A stretch of DNA of 64,000 bases from Jannaschia sp. GRR-S6-38 (GCF_029853695.1 NZ_CP122537.1:2687501-2751500); one strand, 5' to 3'. Shown: positions 20,477 to 29,301, counted from the stretch's first letter. Numbers and translations are program-made. Notes: generated by a model from the sequence alone, not told the origin.

Positions 20477-21370
20477 ATGCGGATTTTCTTCACCGGCGGG
20501 TCGGGCAAGGCCGGGCGCCACGCGGTGCGCCACCTCGTCGAGGCCGGGCATAAGGTCGTCAATGCCGACCGCGTGCCGCTGGAGATGCCGGGCGTGCCCG
20601 ACCTGCAGGTCGAGCTGACCGAGAGCGGGCAGGTCTTCAACGCGCTGAGCGCGCTGGCCGATTTCGACGAGCTGGAGGGGCCGGAGGTGCCCCGCTACGA
20701 CGCGGTGGTGCATTTCGCGGCCGTGCCCCGCATCCTGATGGTGCCCGACAACGAGACCTTCCGCGTCAACGTGCTGTCGACCTACAACGTCATCGAGGCG
20801 GCGGTGAAGCTGGGCATTCCGAAGATCGTCTTCGCCTCCTCCGAGACAACCTACGGCATCTGCTTCGCACAGGGCGAGGTGACGCCCGATTACCTGCCGG
20901 TGGACGAGGATCACCCCACCGTGCCCCATGACAGCTATGCGATGTCGAAGGTCGCGAACGAGGCGACCGCGCGCAGCTTCCAGGCGCGGTCGGGGACGGA
21001 TATCTACGGGCTGCGCATCAACAACGTCATCGAACCGCATGAATACGCGCGGGATTTCCCCGCCTACCTGGAGGATCCGGGCCTGCGCCGGCGCAACATC
21101 TTCGCCTATATCGACGCGCGCGACCTGGGCCACATGGTGGAGTGCTGCCTGCGGACGGACGGGCTGGGCTACGAGGTGTTCAACGTGGCGAACCCGGACC
21201 TGTCGGTCGGGATCGACACTGCCGAGGTGCGGCGGCGGTTCTACGAGGGGGTGCCGGTGCGGCGCGAGATGGGGCCGACCGAGACCTTCTATGCGATCGA
21301 CAAGGCGCGCGCGATGGTGGGCTTCGCGCCGCGGCACGGCTGGCGCGCGGCGCTGGGGATGGAGACGTGA
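20477..21370 (+). CDS. NAD-dependent epimerase/dehydratase (extended SDR)
   Basis: 297 aa. N-terminal dinucleotide site FFTGGSGKAGRHAVRHL (GxxGxxG), VVHFAAVPR near residue 79 and the catalytic YAMSK (Tyr-xxx-Lys) near residue 154 with preceding FASSETTYG. The C-terminal region has the usual epimerase YIDARDLGHMVE. The sugar or other substrate cannot be read. Start 20477 places the Rossmann motif at residue 4. Confidence 0.85.
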   Translation: MRIFFTGGSGKAGRHAVRHLVEAGHKVVNADRVPLEMPGVPDLQVELTESGQVFNALSALADFDELEGPEVPRYDAVVHFAAVPRILMVPDNETFRVNVLSTYNVIEAAVKLGIPKIVFASSETTYGICFAQGEVTPDYLPVDEDHPTVPHDSYAMSKVANEATARSFQARSGTDIYGLRINNVIEPHEYARDFPAYLEDPGLRRRNIFAYIDARDLGHMVECCLRTDGLGYEVFNVANPDLSVGIDTAEVRRRFYEGVPVRREMGPTETFYAIDKARAMVGFAPRHGWRAALGMET

Positions 21371-21441
21371 GGCGGGCGCGGCTGGACCCCGGGGCGGGGC
21401 GCTTCTAGGTTCACGGCGGAGCCCCCGCTTTCGGAGACATC

Positions 21442-21906
21442 ATGGCGCGTTTCGTCCCCTTGCTGACCCTCGTCGCGCTGTCGGCCGCCTGCGCCCAGCT
21501 TCGCGGCCCGGCCCCGGAGGCGCACGCCGAGGTGGCGCCGGCACCCGCGCCCGTCGCGGCGCCGGTGCCCGCGCGGGGCGTCACCACTTCGGCGGCCGCG
21601 CTCGACACCGTGTCCGAGGCGGAGAAGGCCGCCGCCCGCGCCGAGGCCGCCGCCGCGCCCGCGGCGGGGCCGCTGGGCCAGGCGACGGTGGCGCTGGGCG
21701 ATCCGGCCGATCCGGGGCTGTGGGTGAAGACGGCGCTGGTCGACGCGGAGCGGCCGGGGCTGGTGCGCACCGGCGGGGGCGACGGCATTGCGGTGACGCT
21801 GCGGCCGCTGGGCTCGGATGGCGGGGCGCAGATCTCGCTCGCCGCGCTGCGCGCGCTGGGCCTGCCGCTGACGGGCCTGCACACGGTGACGCTGGCGGCG
21901 CGGTGA
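21442..21906 (+). CDS. Small lipoprotein, conserved in Rhodobacterales
   Basis: 154 aa. Signal peptide with lipobox LSAAC (Cys17), then an Ala/Pro/Glu linker to about residue 75 and a compact domain LGQATVALGDPADPGLWVKT ... VTLRPLGSDGG ... LSLAALRALGLPLTGLHTV. Relatives are often misnamed D-galactarate dehydratase; nothing here supports an enzyme. Its stop TGA shares one base with the ATG of the ligase downstream. Confidence 0.7.
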   Translation: MARFVPLLTLVALSAACAQLRGPAPEAHAEVAPAPAPVAAPVPARGVTTSAAALDTVSEAEKAAARAEAAAAPAAGPLGQATVALGDPADPGLWVKTALVDAERPGLVRTGGGDGIAVTLRPLGSDGGAQISLAALRALGLPLTGLHTVTLAAR

Positions 21907-23468
21907 TGCGCCGCCGCGTGATCGCCCGGCTGGCGCCCTGGGACGAGATGCGCGCGGATTTCGCCTGGGACATCCCGGCGCGGTTCAACATCGCGCGGGC
22001 CTGTTGCGACGACTGGGCCGCCGAGGACCCGGAGCGCGTGGCGATCGTGGACCTGTCGGCGGGGCGCGACGTCTGGCGTTACGGCCGGCTGAAAGACGCC
22101 TCCGACCGTCTGGCGGGCGGGCTCGCGGCGCGGGGCGTGGGGCCGGGCGACCGGGTGGCCATCCTGCTGCCGCAGCGCGCCGAGGTGATGGTGGCGCATC
22201 TGGCGGCGATGAAGCTGGGGGCGGTGGCGCTGCCGCTGTTCGCGCTGTTCGGGCCGGAGGCGCTGGATTACCGGCTGCGCGACTCGGGCGCGGTGGCGGT
22301 GATCGCGGATGCCGACGGGCTGGGCAAGCTGGACGGGCTGGACCTGCCGGCGCTGGCCCATCGCGTGGACGTGGCGCGGCTGGCGGATTGGCTGGGCGAT
22401 CCGGTGGAGTGCGCCGACACCGCCGCCGAGGACCCGGCGATGATGATCTACACCTCGGGCACCACGGGCACGCCCAAGGGGGTGCTGCACGCGCATCGCT
22501 TTCTCTGGGGGCATCTGCCCTGCGTGGAGACCGCGCTGGAGGGGTTCCCGCGGCCGGGCGACGTGGGCTGGACGCCGGCGGACTGGGCCTGGATCGGCGG
22601 GCTGATGGACCTGGCCATGCCCTGCCTGTTCTACGGCGTGCCGCTGGTGGCGAGGCGCTTCGCCAAGTTCGAGCCGGCGGCGGCCTGGGAGCTGATGGTG
22701 GCCGAGCGGGTGACCGCGGCCTTCCTGCCGCCGACCGCGCTGAAGATGCTGCGCCGGACGGAGGCGCCCGACGGCTTGGCCCTGCGCGCGGTGATGTCGG
22801 GCGGCGAGGCGCTGGGCGCGGGGCTTCTGGACTGGGGGCGCGAGGCGCTGGGGGTGCCCATCAACGAGATCTACGGCCAGACCGAGTGCAACCTGGTCAT
22901 GGCGGCCTGCGCCGGCACGCAGGACGTGGTCCCCGGGACGCTGGGCCGCGCGGTGCCGGGGGTCGAGATCGAGCTGCAGGACGCCGCGGGCCGGCCCGTG
23001 GGCGAGGGCGAGACCGGCGAGATCTGCACCCGCGGCTCGCCCGCGACCTTCCTGCGCTACTGGATGAAGCCCGAGCAGACGGCGGCGAAGTGGCGGGCCG
23101 GCTGGCTGCGCACGGGAGATCTGGGCCGGCTGGGGTCGGGCGGGACGATCACCTATGTCAGCCGCGACGACGACGTGATCACCTCGGCCGGCTACCGGAT
23201 CGGACCCACCGAGATCGAGACCTGCCTGACGGCGCATCCGCGCGTGGTGATGGCCGCGGTGGTGGGCCTGCCGGACCCCGACCGCGGCGAGGCGGTGACC
23301 GCCTTCGTGGTGCCCGAGGGCGAGACGGCGGGGCTGGAGGCGGAGCTGGTCGCCTGGGTCAAGGCGCGGCTGTCGCCGCATATGGCGCCCCGCGCGGTGC
23401 GCTTCGTCGCGGCCCTGCCGATGACCGCGACGGGCAAGATCCAGCGCCGCAGCCTGCGGGAGAGCTGA
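21906..23468 (+). CDS. Acyl-CoA synthetase (AMP-binding)
   Basis: 520 aa adenylate-forming ligase: MIYTSGTTGTPKGVLHAH (P-loop, near residue 180), EIYGQTECN, GWLRTGDLGR and the C-terminal PMTATGKIQRRSL with catalytic Lys. The N-terminal LAPWDEMRADFAWDIPARFN resembles medium-chain/benzoate-type ligases (AcsM group) more than acetyl-CoA synthetase. Chain length is not certain. Coupled to the lipoprotein upstream by one-base overlap. Confidence 0.88.
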   Translation: MRRRVIARLAPWDEMRADFAWDIPARFNIARACCDDWAAEDPERVAIVDLSAGRDVWRYGRLKDASDRLAGGLAARGVGPGDRVAILLPQRAEVMVAHLAAMKLGAVALPLFALFGPEALDYRLRDSGAVAVIADADGLGKLDGLDLPALAHRVDVARLADWLGDPVECADTAAEDPAMMIYTSGTTGTPKGVLHAHRFLWGHLPCVETALEGFPRPGDVGWTPADWAWIGGLMDLAMPCLFYGVPLVARRFAKFEPAAAWELMVAERVTAAFLPPTALKMLRRTEAPDGLALRAVMSGGEALGAGLLDWGREALGVPINEIYGQTECNLVMAACAGTQDVVPGTLGRAVPGVEIELQDAAGRPVGEGETGEICTRGSPATFLRYWMKPEQTAAKWRAGWLRTGDLGRLGSGGTITYVSRDDDVITSAGYRIGPTEIETCLTAHPRVVMAAVVGLPDPDRGEAVTAFVVPEGETAGLEAELVAWVKARLSPHMAPRAVRFVAALPMTATGKIQRRSLRES

Positions 23469-23514
23469 GGGGGCGGGATCCGATTCGCGGAGGCGCCGAT
23501 CCCGGATCCCGTCG

Positions 23515-23640
23515 AAACTGGCCGAATTGCCATGTTTTCGCCAGAATTGGAGGGGGAATTCCCGCTATTTTGGGCGGAGACGCAACAATTCGAGAGATTT
23601 CCACAAAATATCTTTCAATAAAATGACCTTGGGGCATCCT
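23515..23640 (+). promoter_or_regulatory. AT-rich promoter region of the curlin-like operon
   Basis: This stretch is far more AT-rich than its surroundings, with palindrome GGGAATTCCC (23554-23563) and AAAATATCTTTCAATAAAATG near 23604-23624 cut into -10-like AT runs. No exact sigma motif is claimed. Such a drop in GC upstream of a curli-type operon is typical of H-NS/regulator-controlled promoters. Confidence 0.4.
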
Positions 23641-23649
23641 CGGGACGGA

Positions 23650-23699
23650 GCCTTGCGCAGACAGGGTGTGAGGCGCCTTGCGCAGACAGGGTGTGAGGC
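23650..23699 (+). repeat. Perfect 25-bp tandem duplication
   Basis: Two identical 25-base copies, 23650-23674 and 23675-23699, beginning GCCTTGCGCAGACAGG. They lie in the untranslated region between the AT-rich promoter and the GTG start of the curlin-like gene. Confidence 0.95.
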
Positions 23700-23759
23700 A
23701 GTGATCGTTCGGACGGCAAAGGCGCATCCGCGCCGGCCGTCGCAGCGAGGAGTAGTGAT

Positions 23760-24179
23760 GTGAAACAGGCGCTTCTGATCGCCGTGAGCCTTGCCGTTTC
23801 GACGGCGGGCGGTGCGGCTTGGGCCAATGGCCAGGGTGAAAGCCGCCCCTTCTCGTTCCGTAGCCCGTCCGAGCGGCAGGTCCTTTTGATGGGCGAACAG
23901 ACCCGGCTCAATTTCAAGGTCTTCGAGCGGGACACCGCATTGTCCGGAGGACAGGCCCCAAGCGGCCAGACCGGCAATTCGCTGAGCGTGACGATCACCG
24001 GGAATGGCGACAACACGATTTCGGTCACCCAGGACAATACCGGCGACCAGACCATCCAGGAATCGGATAACGGCTCGACGAATACCTTCGGCGGCAGCGG
24101 CAGCACCGCCCCGATGAGCACCATGCTGATGGAAGAGGCGTCCTCCGCACTCTTCGCGATTCCGGTGGAGGGCGAGTGA
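23760..24179 (+). CDS. Curlin-repeat-like small secreted protein
   Basis: 139 aa with a signal peptide (cleaved near AWA, residue 22). GTG start; GAGGAG lies 7 bases upstream. After a beta-rich stretch (RSPSERQVLLMGEQTRLNFK) residues 72-98 contain a curlin-type repeat, SLSVTITGNGDNTISVTQDN then TGDQTIQESDNGS, alternating polar and hydrophobic residues with Gln/Asn ladders as in CsgA/CsgB. It is followed directly by a CsgG-family gene (overlap at 24179), so a nucleator, minor subunit or CsgH-like factor is likely. Only one or two repeats, so not a full CsgA. Confidence 0.65.
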   Translation: MKQALLIAVSLAVSTAGGAAWANGQGESRPFSFRSPSERQVLLMGEQTRLNFKVFERDTALSGGQAPSGQTGNSLSVTITGNGDNTISVTQDNTGDQTIQESDNGSTNTFGGSGSTAPMSTMLMEEASSALFAIPVEGE

Positions 24180-25076
24180 TGCGGATCGCGCTGCGACGTG
24201 CCGCCGCGCTGGCCTGCGCGCTCGGGCTCTCGGGCTGTGGGCAATTGACCTTGCCGCCGCAGTTCGGCGTGCCCTTCGCCACCTATAACGGCACCATCCC
24301 GGTCGTCACCGCGACGCCGGCCGACGCGGCGCTGGAATGCCTGTCGCAGACGCCGCAGGTGCAGCGCAGCGGCCGGATCTTCGCGGTCCACCAGATCACC
24401 GACCTGACCCAGAAGATCGAGGTCGACGAGGTCGGTGGCTTCGTGCCCCGTGACGTGGCCGGCATGCTGGTCACCTCGCTGTCGCGTGCCGGGGTGCGGC
24501 AGGTCAACCGCGTCAACACCGCCGTGACCGAGTTCGAGATCGCTCGCGCCCGCGAGCAGGTCCTGGGCGACGGCCGCACGGTCGTGGTGGAGGGCGAGAC
24601 GCTGCCCTATCGCCCGATCGAGCGCGGCGCGCTGCGCGGCTCGGATATCGTGATCGACGGCGCGATCACCCAACTCGATTTCAACACCTTCTCGCGCGGC
24701 GGTGAAGGGTCGTTCTTCGGCGTGGGGGGGGCGGCGCACCTTCGCGCTGACCGTGGCCGCCGATATCCGGGTGACCGACACGCGGTCCTCCGAGATCCTG
24801 CTGGCCGACTCCTATGCCAAGCAGGCCGTGGGCCGTGAGGTCTTCGGGTCGGTCTTCCGCTTCTTCGACGACGAGCTCTTCGACGTGCGCATCGGCTCGC
24901 GCAGCCAGGAAGGGCTGCATGCTGGGCTGCGCTGGATGCTGGCCGAGGCCGCCTATTCCATCGTCTCGGACACCGTGGGCTATTCGGGGCCCTGCGACGG
25001 CCTGCTGCCGGGCGCGCGGCTGGCCGCGCAGCGCGGGCAGGACACGCTGGTCGTCGCGGCGCGGGACGAGCCGTGA
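24179..25076 (+). pseudogene. csgG: CsgG-family curli export lipoprotein, frameshifted
   Basis: Outer-membrane secretion channel lipoprotein of the CsgG/HfaB family. Lipobox LSGCG (Cys21), then TPQVQRSGRIFAVHQITDLT and GADxx-like GSDIVIDGAITQLDFNT. The frame breaks at a run of eight G (24724-24731): frame 1 ends at 24838, while frame 3 resumes with RRTFALTVAADIRVTDTRSS and runs to TGA 25074-25076. Seven G would restore one 298-residue protein. Either sequencing error, recent mutation or a phase-variable tract. The downstream GTG at 25073 overlaps its stop. Confidence 0.8.
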
Positions 25077-25516
25077 CATCGCCCCGACCCCTGACGGCTT
25101 TTGCACTGGTCCTGTCGGTTGCGGCGGGCGGCGCGCCGGCGCAGACCGCCGAGCCGCCCTATGACCCGACGCCCTTTCTGGAAGCCATGGTCGCGTATCG
25201 CGCGCTGGCGGCGACCTGCGAGGAGGTGCTGCCGGGATCGCCGCTGGCCGATTCTGAGGAGATCGCGGAGTTCTTTGACTTCCTGGAGTTGCCCGAGCCG
25301 CGCGACCGCAACGCCGCGATGGAGCGGATCGTCTACCGGCTGGTGCGCCCGCAGGCCGCGTCGATCTGCACCGAGCGGCTGCAGCGTAGCGCGCTGGCCT
25401 ATGGCGGGCAGGCGGTGGATTACCAGCAGAGCAAGCCCGCCGAATGGCCCGACGCCCCGCGGATCAAGGCGGGGCCGTGGTGCGCGTCGCAATCCTGTTC
25501 GGAGCTGACCTTCTGA
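25073..25516 (+). CDS. Small secreted protein of the curlin-like operon
   Basis: 147 aa, signal peptide (LTAFALVLSVAAGGAPAQ), then a mostly helical domain with four Cys (TCEEVLP, SICTERL, GPWCASQSC) that could form two disulfides in the periplasm. GTG start overlapping the csgG stop (GTGA). Size and position are those of CsgE/CsgF-type accessory proteins, but no sequence similarity is visible to me, so the role is only inferred from context. Confidence 0.65.
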   Translation: MTSPRPLTAFALVLSVAAGGAPAQTAEPPYDPTPFLEAMVAYRALAATCEEVLPGSPLADSEEIAEFFDFLELPEPRDRNAAMERIVYRLVRPQAASICTERLQRSALAYGGQAVDYQQSKPAEWPDAPRIKAGPWCASQSCSELTF

Positions 25517-26698
25517 TCAGTAGCGGACCGAGGCCGCGTTGCCGATCTGCATGTGGTTGCCGTTGCCGCCCGAGAAGTTCTGCTGCTGATTGGCGTTCTG
25601 CGTCGCGCTGACCGGCATGTTCGCGTTCGGGTTGCCGTTGGTGACCGTCTCGCCCGAGGGGCCGGTGCTGGTCGCCGGCATCGGGCTGCCGCCGCCGCGG
25701 ATGTCGAGCAGGTTGACGATGTTGGTGGTCGATTGCGTCCAGCCTGGCACGAGCCCGGCCTCGTAATCGGCAAGCGTCGCCCCTTCGAGCGAGTTGGTGA
25801 CGGTCTGGGTGCCGTTCGAGGTCTGGGTCAGGCCAGAGACGACGCGCGCCGAGACGAAATTTGCGATGTTGAGGCCTTCTTGGTTGACCGAGCCGGGCGT
25901 CTGGCCGTCGGCCGAGCTGACCACGTTGTTGACGATCTGTTCGCCGTCGAAGACGCGGTGCACGTTGTGGACCTCGTCGGCCATCAGCACGTTGCCGATA
26001 TTGGTGCCGCGCTGGTCGATATGGCCGCCGTTCGATCCGACCTGGACGAAATCAACGAGGTTTTCGACCCGCTGGACGGTGCCTTCGGGGAAAAGCTGCT
26101 CGCCGCTACCGATCGAGATCTCGGCCATGACGATGTTGGCTGTGTTGCGGCCGATCTGAGTGATCGTCCCGCCGGACTGGCTGTCGGCGCGGAGCGTGTT
26201 GAACACCTCCTGCATGGCGTCGGGGCCGAAGGACTGCCGGATCTCGTCGACGCGGGTGGCGATGATGACGTTGGCGATGTTCTCGCCGGTCTGGGTGCTG
26301 GTGCCGACGACGCCCGCGCCCTGCTCGTCGATGAGATTGCGCGCGGTCTGGCTGCCCTGCATGACCTGAGTCGCGCTGGCGAGGTTGGTGCCGCGCGACA
26401 GCAGCAGGTTGGCGGCGTTCAGGATGGACTGGTCGACATTGTCGATGCTGGGCGCGGGGCCGAGCAGCTCGCCGCCCATCTCGACGAAATCGTCGAGCAA
26501 CGCGTCCGCCTCGTCGCTGTCGATCGGGCCGTTGAGGATGCCGGGACCGTTGGTGACGACGGTGTTCTCGCCTTCCTGCGTCCCCAGGAAGACCTGGTTG
26601 GAGACGACGTTGTCCCCCCCGGGCTCGGTCCCTTGCGCGACGGCGGGGGTCGAGAGGACGAGGACGAGGACGCTCAGGACTGTCAACAATCGCCGCAT
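25517..26698 (-). CDS. Secreted Q-x-G-x-N repeat protein (amyloid-like)
   Basis: 393 aa with signal peptide (LLTVLSVLVLVLSTPAVAQ). The mature chain repeats motifs such as TQTGENIANV, TQIGRNTANIV, DQRGTNIGNV and NQEGLNIANF at spacings of 35-60 residues, i.e. Q-x-G-x-N-x-A-N. This Gln-Gly-Asn ladder is that of curlins, but the units are longer and more degenerate. The C-terminus is Asn/Gln-rich (NANMPVSATQNANQQQN). No catalytic motif. It is convergent with the csgG-type operon and lies behind the larger repeat protein on the same strand. Confidence 0.75.
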   Translation of the reverse strand: MRRLLTVLSVLVLVLSTPAVAQGTEPGGDNVVSNQVFLGTQEGENTVVTNGPGILNGPIDSDEADALLDDFVEMGGELLGPAPSIDNVDQSILNAANLLLSRGTNLASATQVMQGSQTARNLIDEQGAGVVGTSTQTGENIANVIIATRVDEIRQSFGPDAMQEVFNTLRADSQSGGTITQIGRNTANIVMAEISIGSGEQLFPEGTVQRVENLVDFVQVGSNGGHIDQRGTNIGNVLMADEVHNVHRVFDGEQIVNNVVSSADGQTPGSVNQEGLNIANFVSARVVSGLTQTSNGTQTVTNSLEGATLADYEAGLVPGWTQSTTNIVNLLDIRGGGSPMPATSTGPSGETVTNGNPNANMPVSATQNANQQQNFSGGNGNHMQIGNAASVRY

Positions 26699-26770
26699 GG
26701 CAGGACACCGGTCTGGGGGTTTCGGGGAGGGTGGCGGCGGACCGCCACCCCAGTTCTCGTCGGCCGTCGA

Positions 26771-28711
26771 TCAGGGCGTCGGGTTGCTGATCGAGTTGGC
26801 AACGTTGGTCGCCGCCTGCGTGACCGAGTTGATCGTGTCGGCGTCGTAGAGACCGTTGCCGGCCACCTGGAGGCCCGAGAAGGTCTGCGTGACTTCCTGG
26901 GCGCCCACGATGTCGGCCAGGCTGCCAACGGTGAGCAGGTTGCCGGCGTTGACGGCGGTCTGGGTCAGGTTGGTGACCGTGCCCGCGGAGTCGAAGCCGA
27001 GCGGGTCGCCCGGCGCCGTGCTGCCGGCGTAGTTCACCAGGTTCAGCGCGAGCTGCGCACCGCCGGTGACGGTCTGGCTCATGGTCGAGTTCATCTCGCC
27101 GATGGTCGCCAGGTTGACCGCGTTGGTGGCCGTCTGGCTCACGTCGGTGACGCCGTCGATGCCGAACTCAACGAAGTTGAGGGCAGCCTGGCCGTTGAGC
27201 GGGCCGGACATGTCGGCGGTCTGGATGAGCTCATCGGGTCCGAACAGGTCTTCCTCGACCTCGTCGACCTCGACCGAGTTGGCGACGTTGGTCGCGGCCT
27301 GGGTCAGGTCGCTGATGCCGCCGGAGGCCGGGTCGACGTCTTCCACCACGTTCGTGGCGAGCTGACCGGTGCCCGAGATGCTTTGCAGCAGCTCGTCCTC
27401 GATCGTGCCGATATCGGCGATGTTGGCGGCGTTGGTGGCGGTCTGAGTCATCCCGCTGACGCCGGTCACGCTGATATTCTGGTTCGGGTTGCCGATGGGC
27501 GAGCCCGCGACCGTGTTCGACGCGACCTGGGTCGCATCCTCGACGATCTGCTCCGCCTCATCGACGATCACGTCATCGGCGAGCCCGGTCAGGCTGTTGG
27601 CCACGTTGGTCGCGGCCTGGTTGGAGCCGGTGGCCGTGCCGATGACCAGAAGCAGGTCGTTGGTGGCGGTCTGCGTCGAGTCGACGAAGGTCTGGCTGAT
27701 GAAGCCGCCGACTTCGCTGAAGCTGGCGAGGTTTGCGGCATTGGTGGCGGTCTGCGGCGTGTCGGAGATGCTGAAGACCGCATCCGCGACGTTGGTGGCC
27801 GCCTGAGACCCGGAGTCGAACAACTGCGTGAGGTCGTCGCTGATATCGTCGCCGATCGTCACCGAGTTGGCCACGTTCACGGCATCCTGCGCCCCGGCGG
27901 AGATGTTGCCGAAGAAGGCGAAGGCGTCGTTGCTGGCCGTCTGGGTGACGCCCCCGGCAATCTGATCAACGAAATCGGAGGCGTCATCGACGGTCTCGAG
28001 TAGGTTCACGGCATTGATCGCATCTTGGTCGAACACGTTGATGTTGAAGGTCGCGTCGAGCTCGTTTGTTGCGGTCTGGCCGAAAAGGAGCGCCGTCTGC
28101 GCAACGTCGTCGCTGACATCATCGCCGACGGTGGCGCTGTTGGCGACGTTCGTCGCGGCCTGCGTGGCGTCGGTAATATCGCCGCCTGTGTCGATGGCAT
28201 TCGAGGCCGACTGTGCCGCGAAGAGGACCGTCTGCGTCAGGTCATTCTCGATGTCGACGTCGACGGTGGCGACGTTGGCGGCGTTGGTGGCGTTCTGGAC
28301 CGACATGTTGGTGCCGGTCGCGGCCTCGATGCTGTTCGTGGCCGTCTGAAGGCCCAAGACGAGAGACTGGTTGAGATCCTCGACTTCCGGAGCCTGGAAG
28401 GAGTTCACCACGTTGACGCCCGTTTGTTCGACGTCGTCGAAGCCGCCTTCCGTCGAGATCAGGCTGTTGATGCCGATCTGGGCGATCGGGCCGGCGGTCT
28501 GGTTCACGTCGTCCAGATCGTCGGTGGTGTAGTTGATCAGGTTGGCGGCATTGGTCGCGGCCTGCGACACCCCGGTCCCATCGAAGTTGATGAGGATCGA
28601 GTTGAGCGCCGTCTGCAACGCGGAAATCGTCTGGTCGATATCGGTATCGTCCGCCGCCGCCGGGAAGGCGAGCGCGCTGGCGATGGCCGTTGTGGTCAAG
28701 AACTTCTTCAT
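26771..28711 (-). CDS. Large secreted Q-x-A-x-N repeat protein (amyloid-like)
   Basis: 646 aa; signal peptide MKKFLTTTAIASALAFPAAA. The whole mature chain is built of about 23 Q-x-A-x-N motifs, most as TQAATNVANS, TQTATNAANL or variants, separated by 18-35 acidic residues (DIENDLTQTV, VGDDVSDDVAQ). It is strongly acidic with no Cys and no Lys after the signal. Spacing and Gln/Asn ladder suggest a beta-solenoid or amyloid fibre subunit. Start 28711 has GAAGGA 8 bases upstream. A family name is not known to me. Confidence 0.78.
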   Translation of the reverse strand: MKKFLTTTAIASALAFPAAADDTDIDQTISALQTALNSILINFDGTGVSQAATNAANLINYTTDDLDDVNQTAGPIAQIGINSLISTEGGFDDVEQTGVNVVNSFQAPEVEDLNQSLVLGLQTATNSIEAATGTNMSVQNATNAANVATVDVDIENDLTQTVLFAAQSASNAIDTGGDITDATQAATNVANSATVGDDVSDDVAQTALLFGQTATNELDATFNINVFDQDAINAVNLLETVDDASDFVDQIAGGVTQTASNDAFAFFGNISAGAQDAVNVANSVTIGDDISDDLTQLFDSGSQAATNVADAVFSISDTPQTATNAANLASFSEVGGFISQTFVDSTQTATNDLLLVIGTATGSNQAATNVANSLTGLADDVIVDEAEQIVEDATQVASNTVAGSPIGNPNQNISVTGVSGMTQTATNAANIADIGTIEDELLQSISGTGQLATNVVEDVDPASGGISDLTQAATNVANSVEVDEVEEDLFGPDELIQTADMSGPLNGQAALNFVEFGIDGVTDVSQTATNAVNLATIGEMNSTMSQTVTGGAQLALNLVNYAGSTAPGDPLGFDSAGTVTNLTQTAVNAGNLLTVGSLADIVGAQEVTQTFSGLQVAGNGLYDADTINSVTQAATNVANSISNPTP

Positions 28712-28982
28712 GTGGAACCGTCCTTCTGTGAGCCCCGCCGAAATTGGCACTCGGGGTCGTTTCGAGGACGCCGACACGGGCAAACGCGCCGGCGCGCGAC
28801 CCGTGAATGGAGAGGTCGGAAAACACACAAAGACGCCGCGGTGCCCGGCTCGAACTCAGCCAAGAGGACGAAGCGATCCCTACGAATCGCCCGTTCCAGT
28901 GCGCCTTACTCGCGACCCCCCCAGGTCACAGGAACGCCACAATCGGTGACACCGCCGTAAGGCCCGGGAAAGTCGGGTAAAA

Positions 28983-29120
28983 CCTGACAGCCTGTCCGGT
29001 CGCTTGTCAGGAAAGGGGGGGTTCGGCCTTGTGGATAAGGCTGTTTGCCGCCTGCGGAAAAATTCCGCGCCGCGTTAAGATTTTGTTAAATGTTCTCAGC
29101 AGGTAAGGTTTTCCTTACCT
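28983..29120. promoter_or_regulatory. Palindrome-rich control region between repeat protein and LuxR-type regulator
   Basis: The 590-bp gap 28712-29301 holds no gene. It contains inverted repeats CCTGACA/TGTCAGG (28983-28989, 29005-29011), GCGGAA-AAA-TTCCGC (29054-29068) and a perfect 8-4-8 palindrome with arm AGGTAAGG at 29101-29108 and CCTTACCT at 29113-29120. Between them is TTAAGATTTTGTTAAATG, markedly AT-rich, probably the promoter of the regulator or of the repeat gene. Binding by the adjacent LuxR-type protein is a guess. Confidence 0.5.
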
Positions 29121-29301
29121 AAGGGAAGTTGAAAAGCGGCCGGATTTGGGCGACGATGATCGAAGGCTTCGGAGAAGGCCTTCGACAGAACAGACGACCG
29201 TTACACTGAGGACCCTCGAGCAGTCGCGCGGAATTTGTGCGTGGTTTGCGTTTGGATTTGGCGTCGCCGATTTTGCGGCGCTGGTCTTGGAGGGGTTCGA
29301 G

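Noticed and set aside
23760..24179. Calling the first curlin-like gene a true CsgA
   Set aside because: Only one or two rungs are visible, whereas CsgA has five; called curlin-like only.
25553..28003. Plus-strand open frame of over 800 codons opposite the two repeat proteins
   Set aside because: Valine/Asp/Gly-rich shadow reading of the regular repeats; no start signal and it crosses two well-formed signal-peptide genes.
29030..29038. TGTGGATAA (a DnaA-box consensus on the minus strand) near the AT-rich control region
   Set aside because: A single box without a cluster, dnaA, or other origin hallmarks; a 9-mer of this kind is expected by chance.
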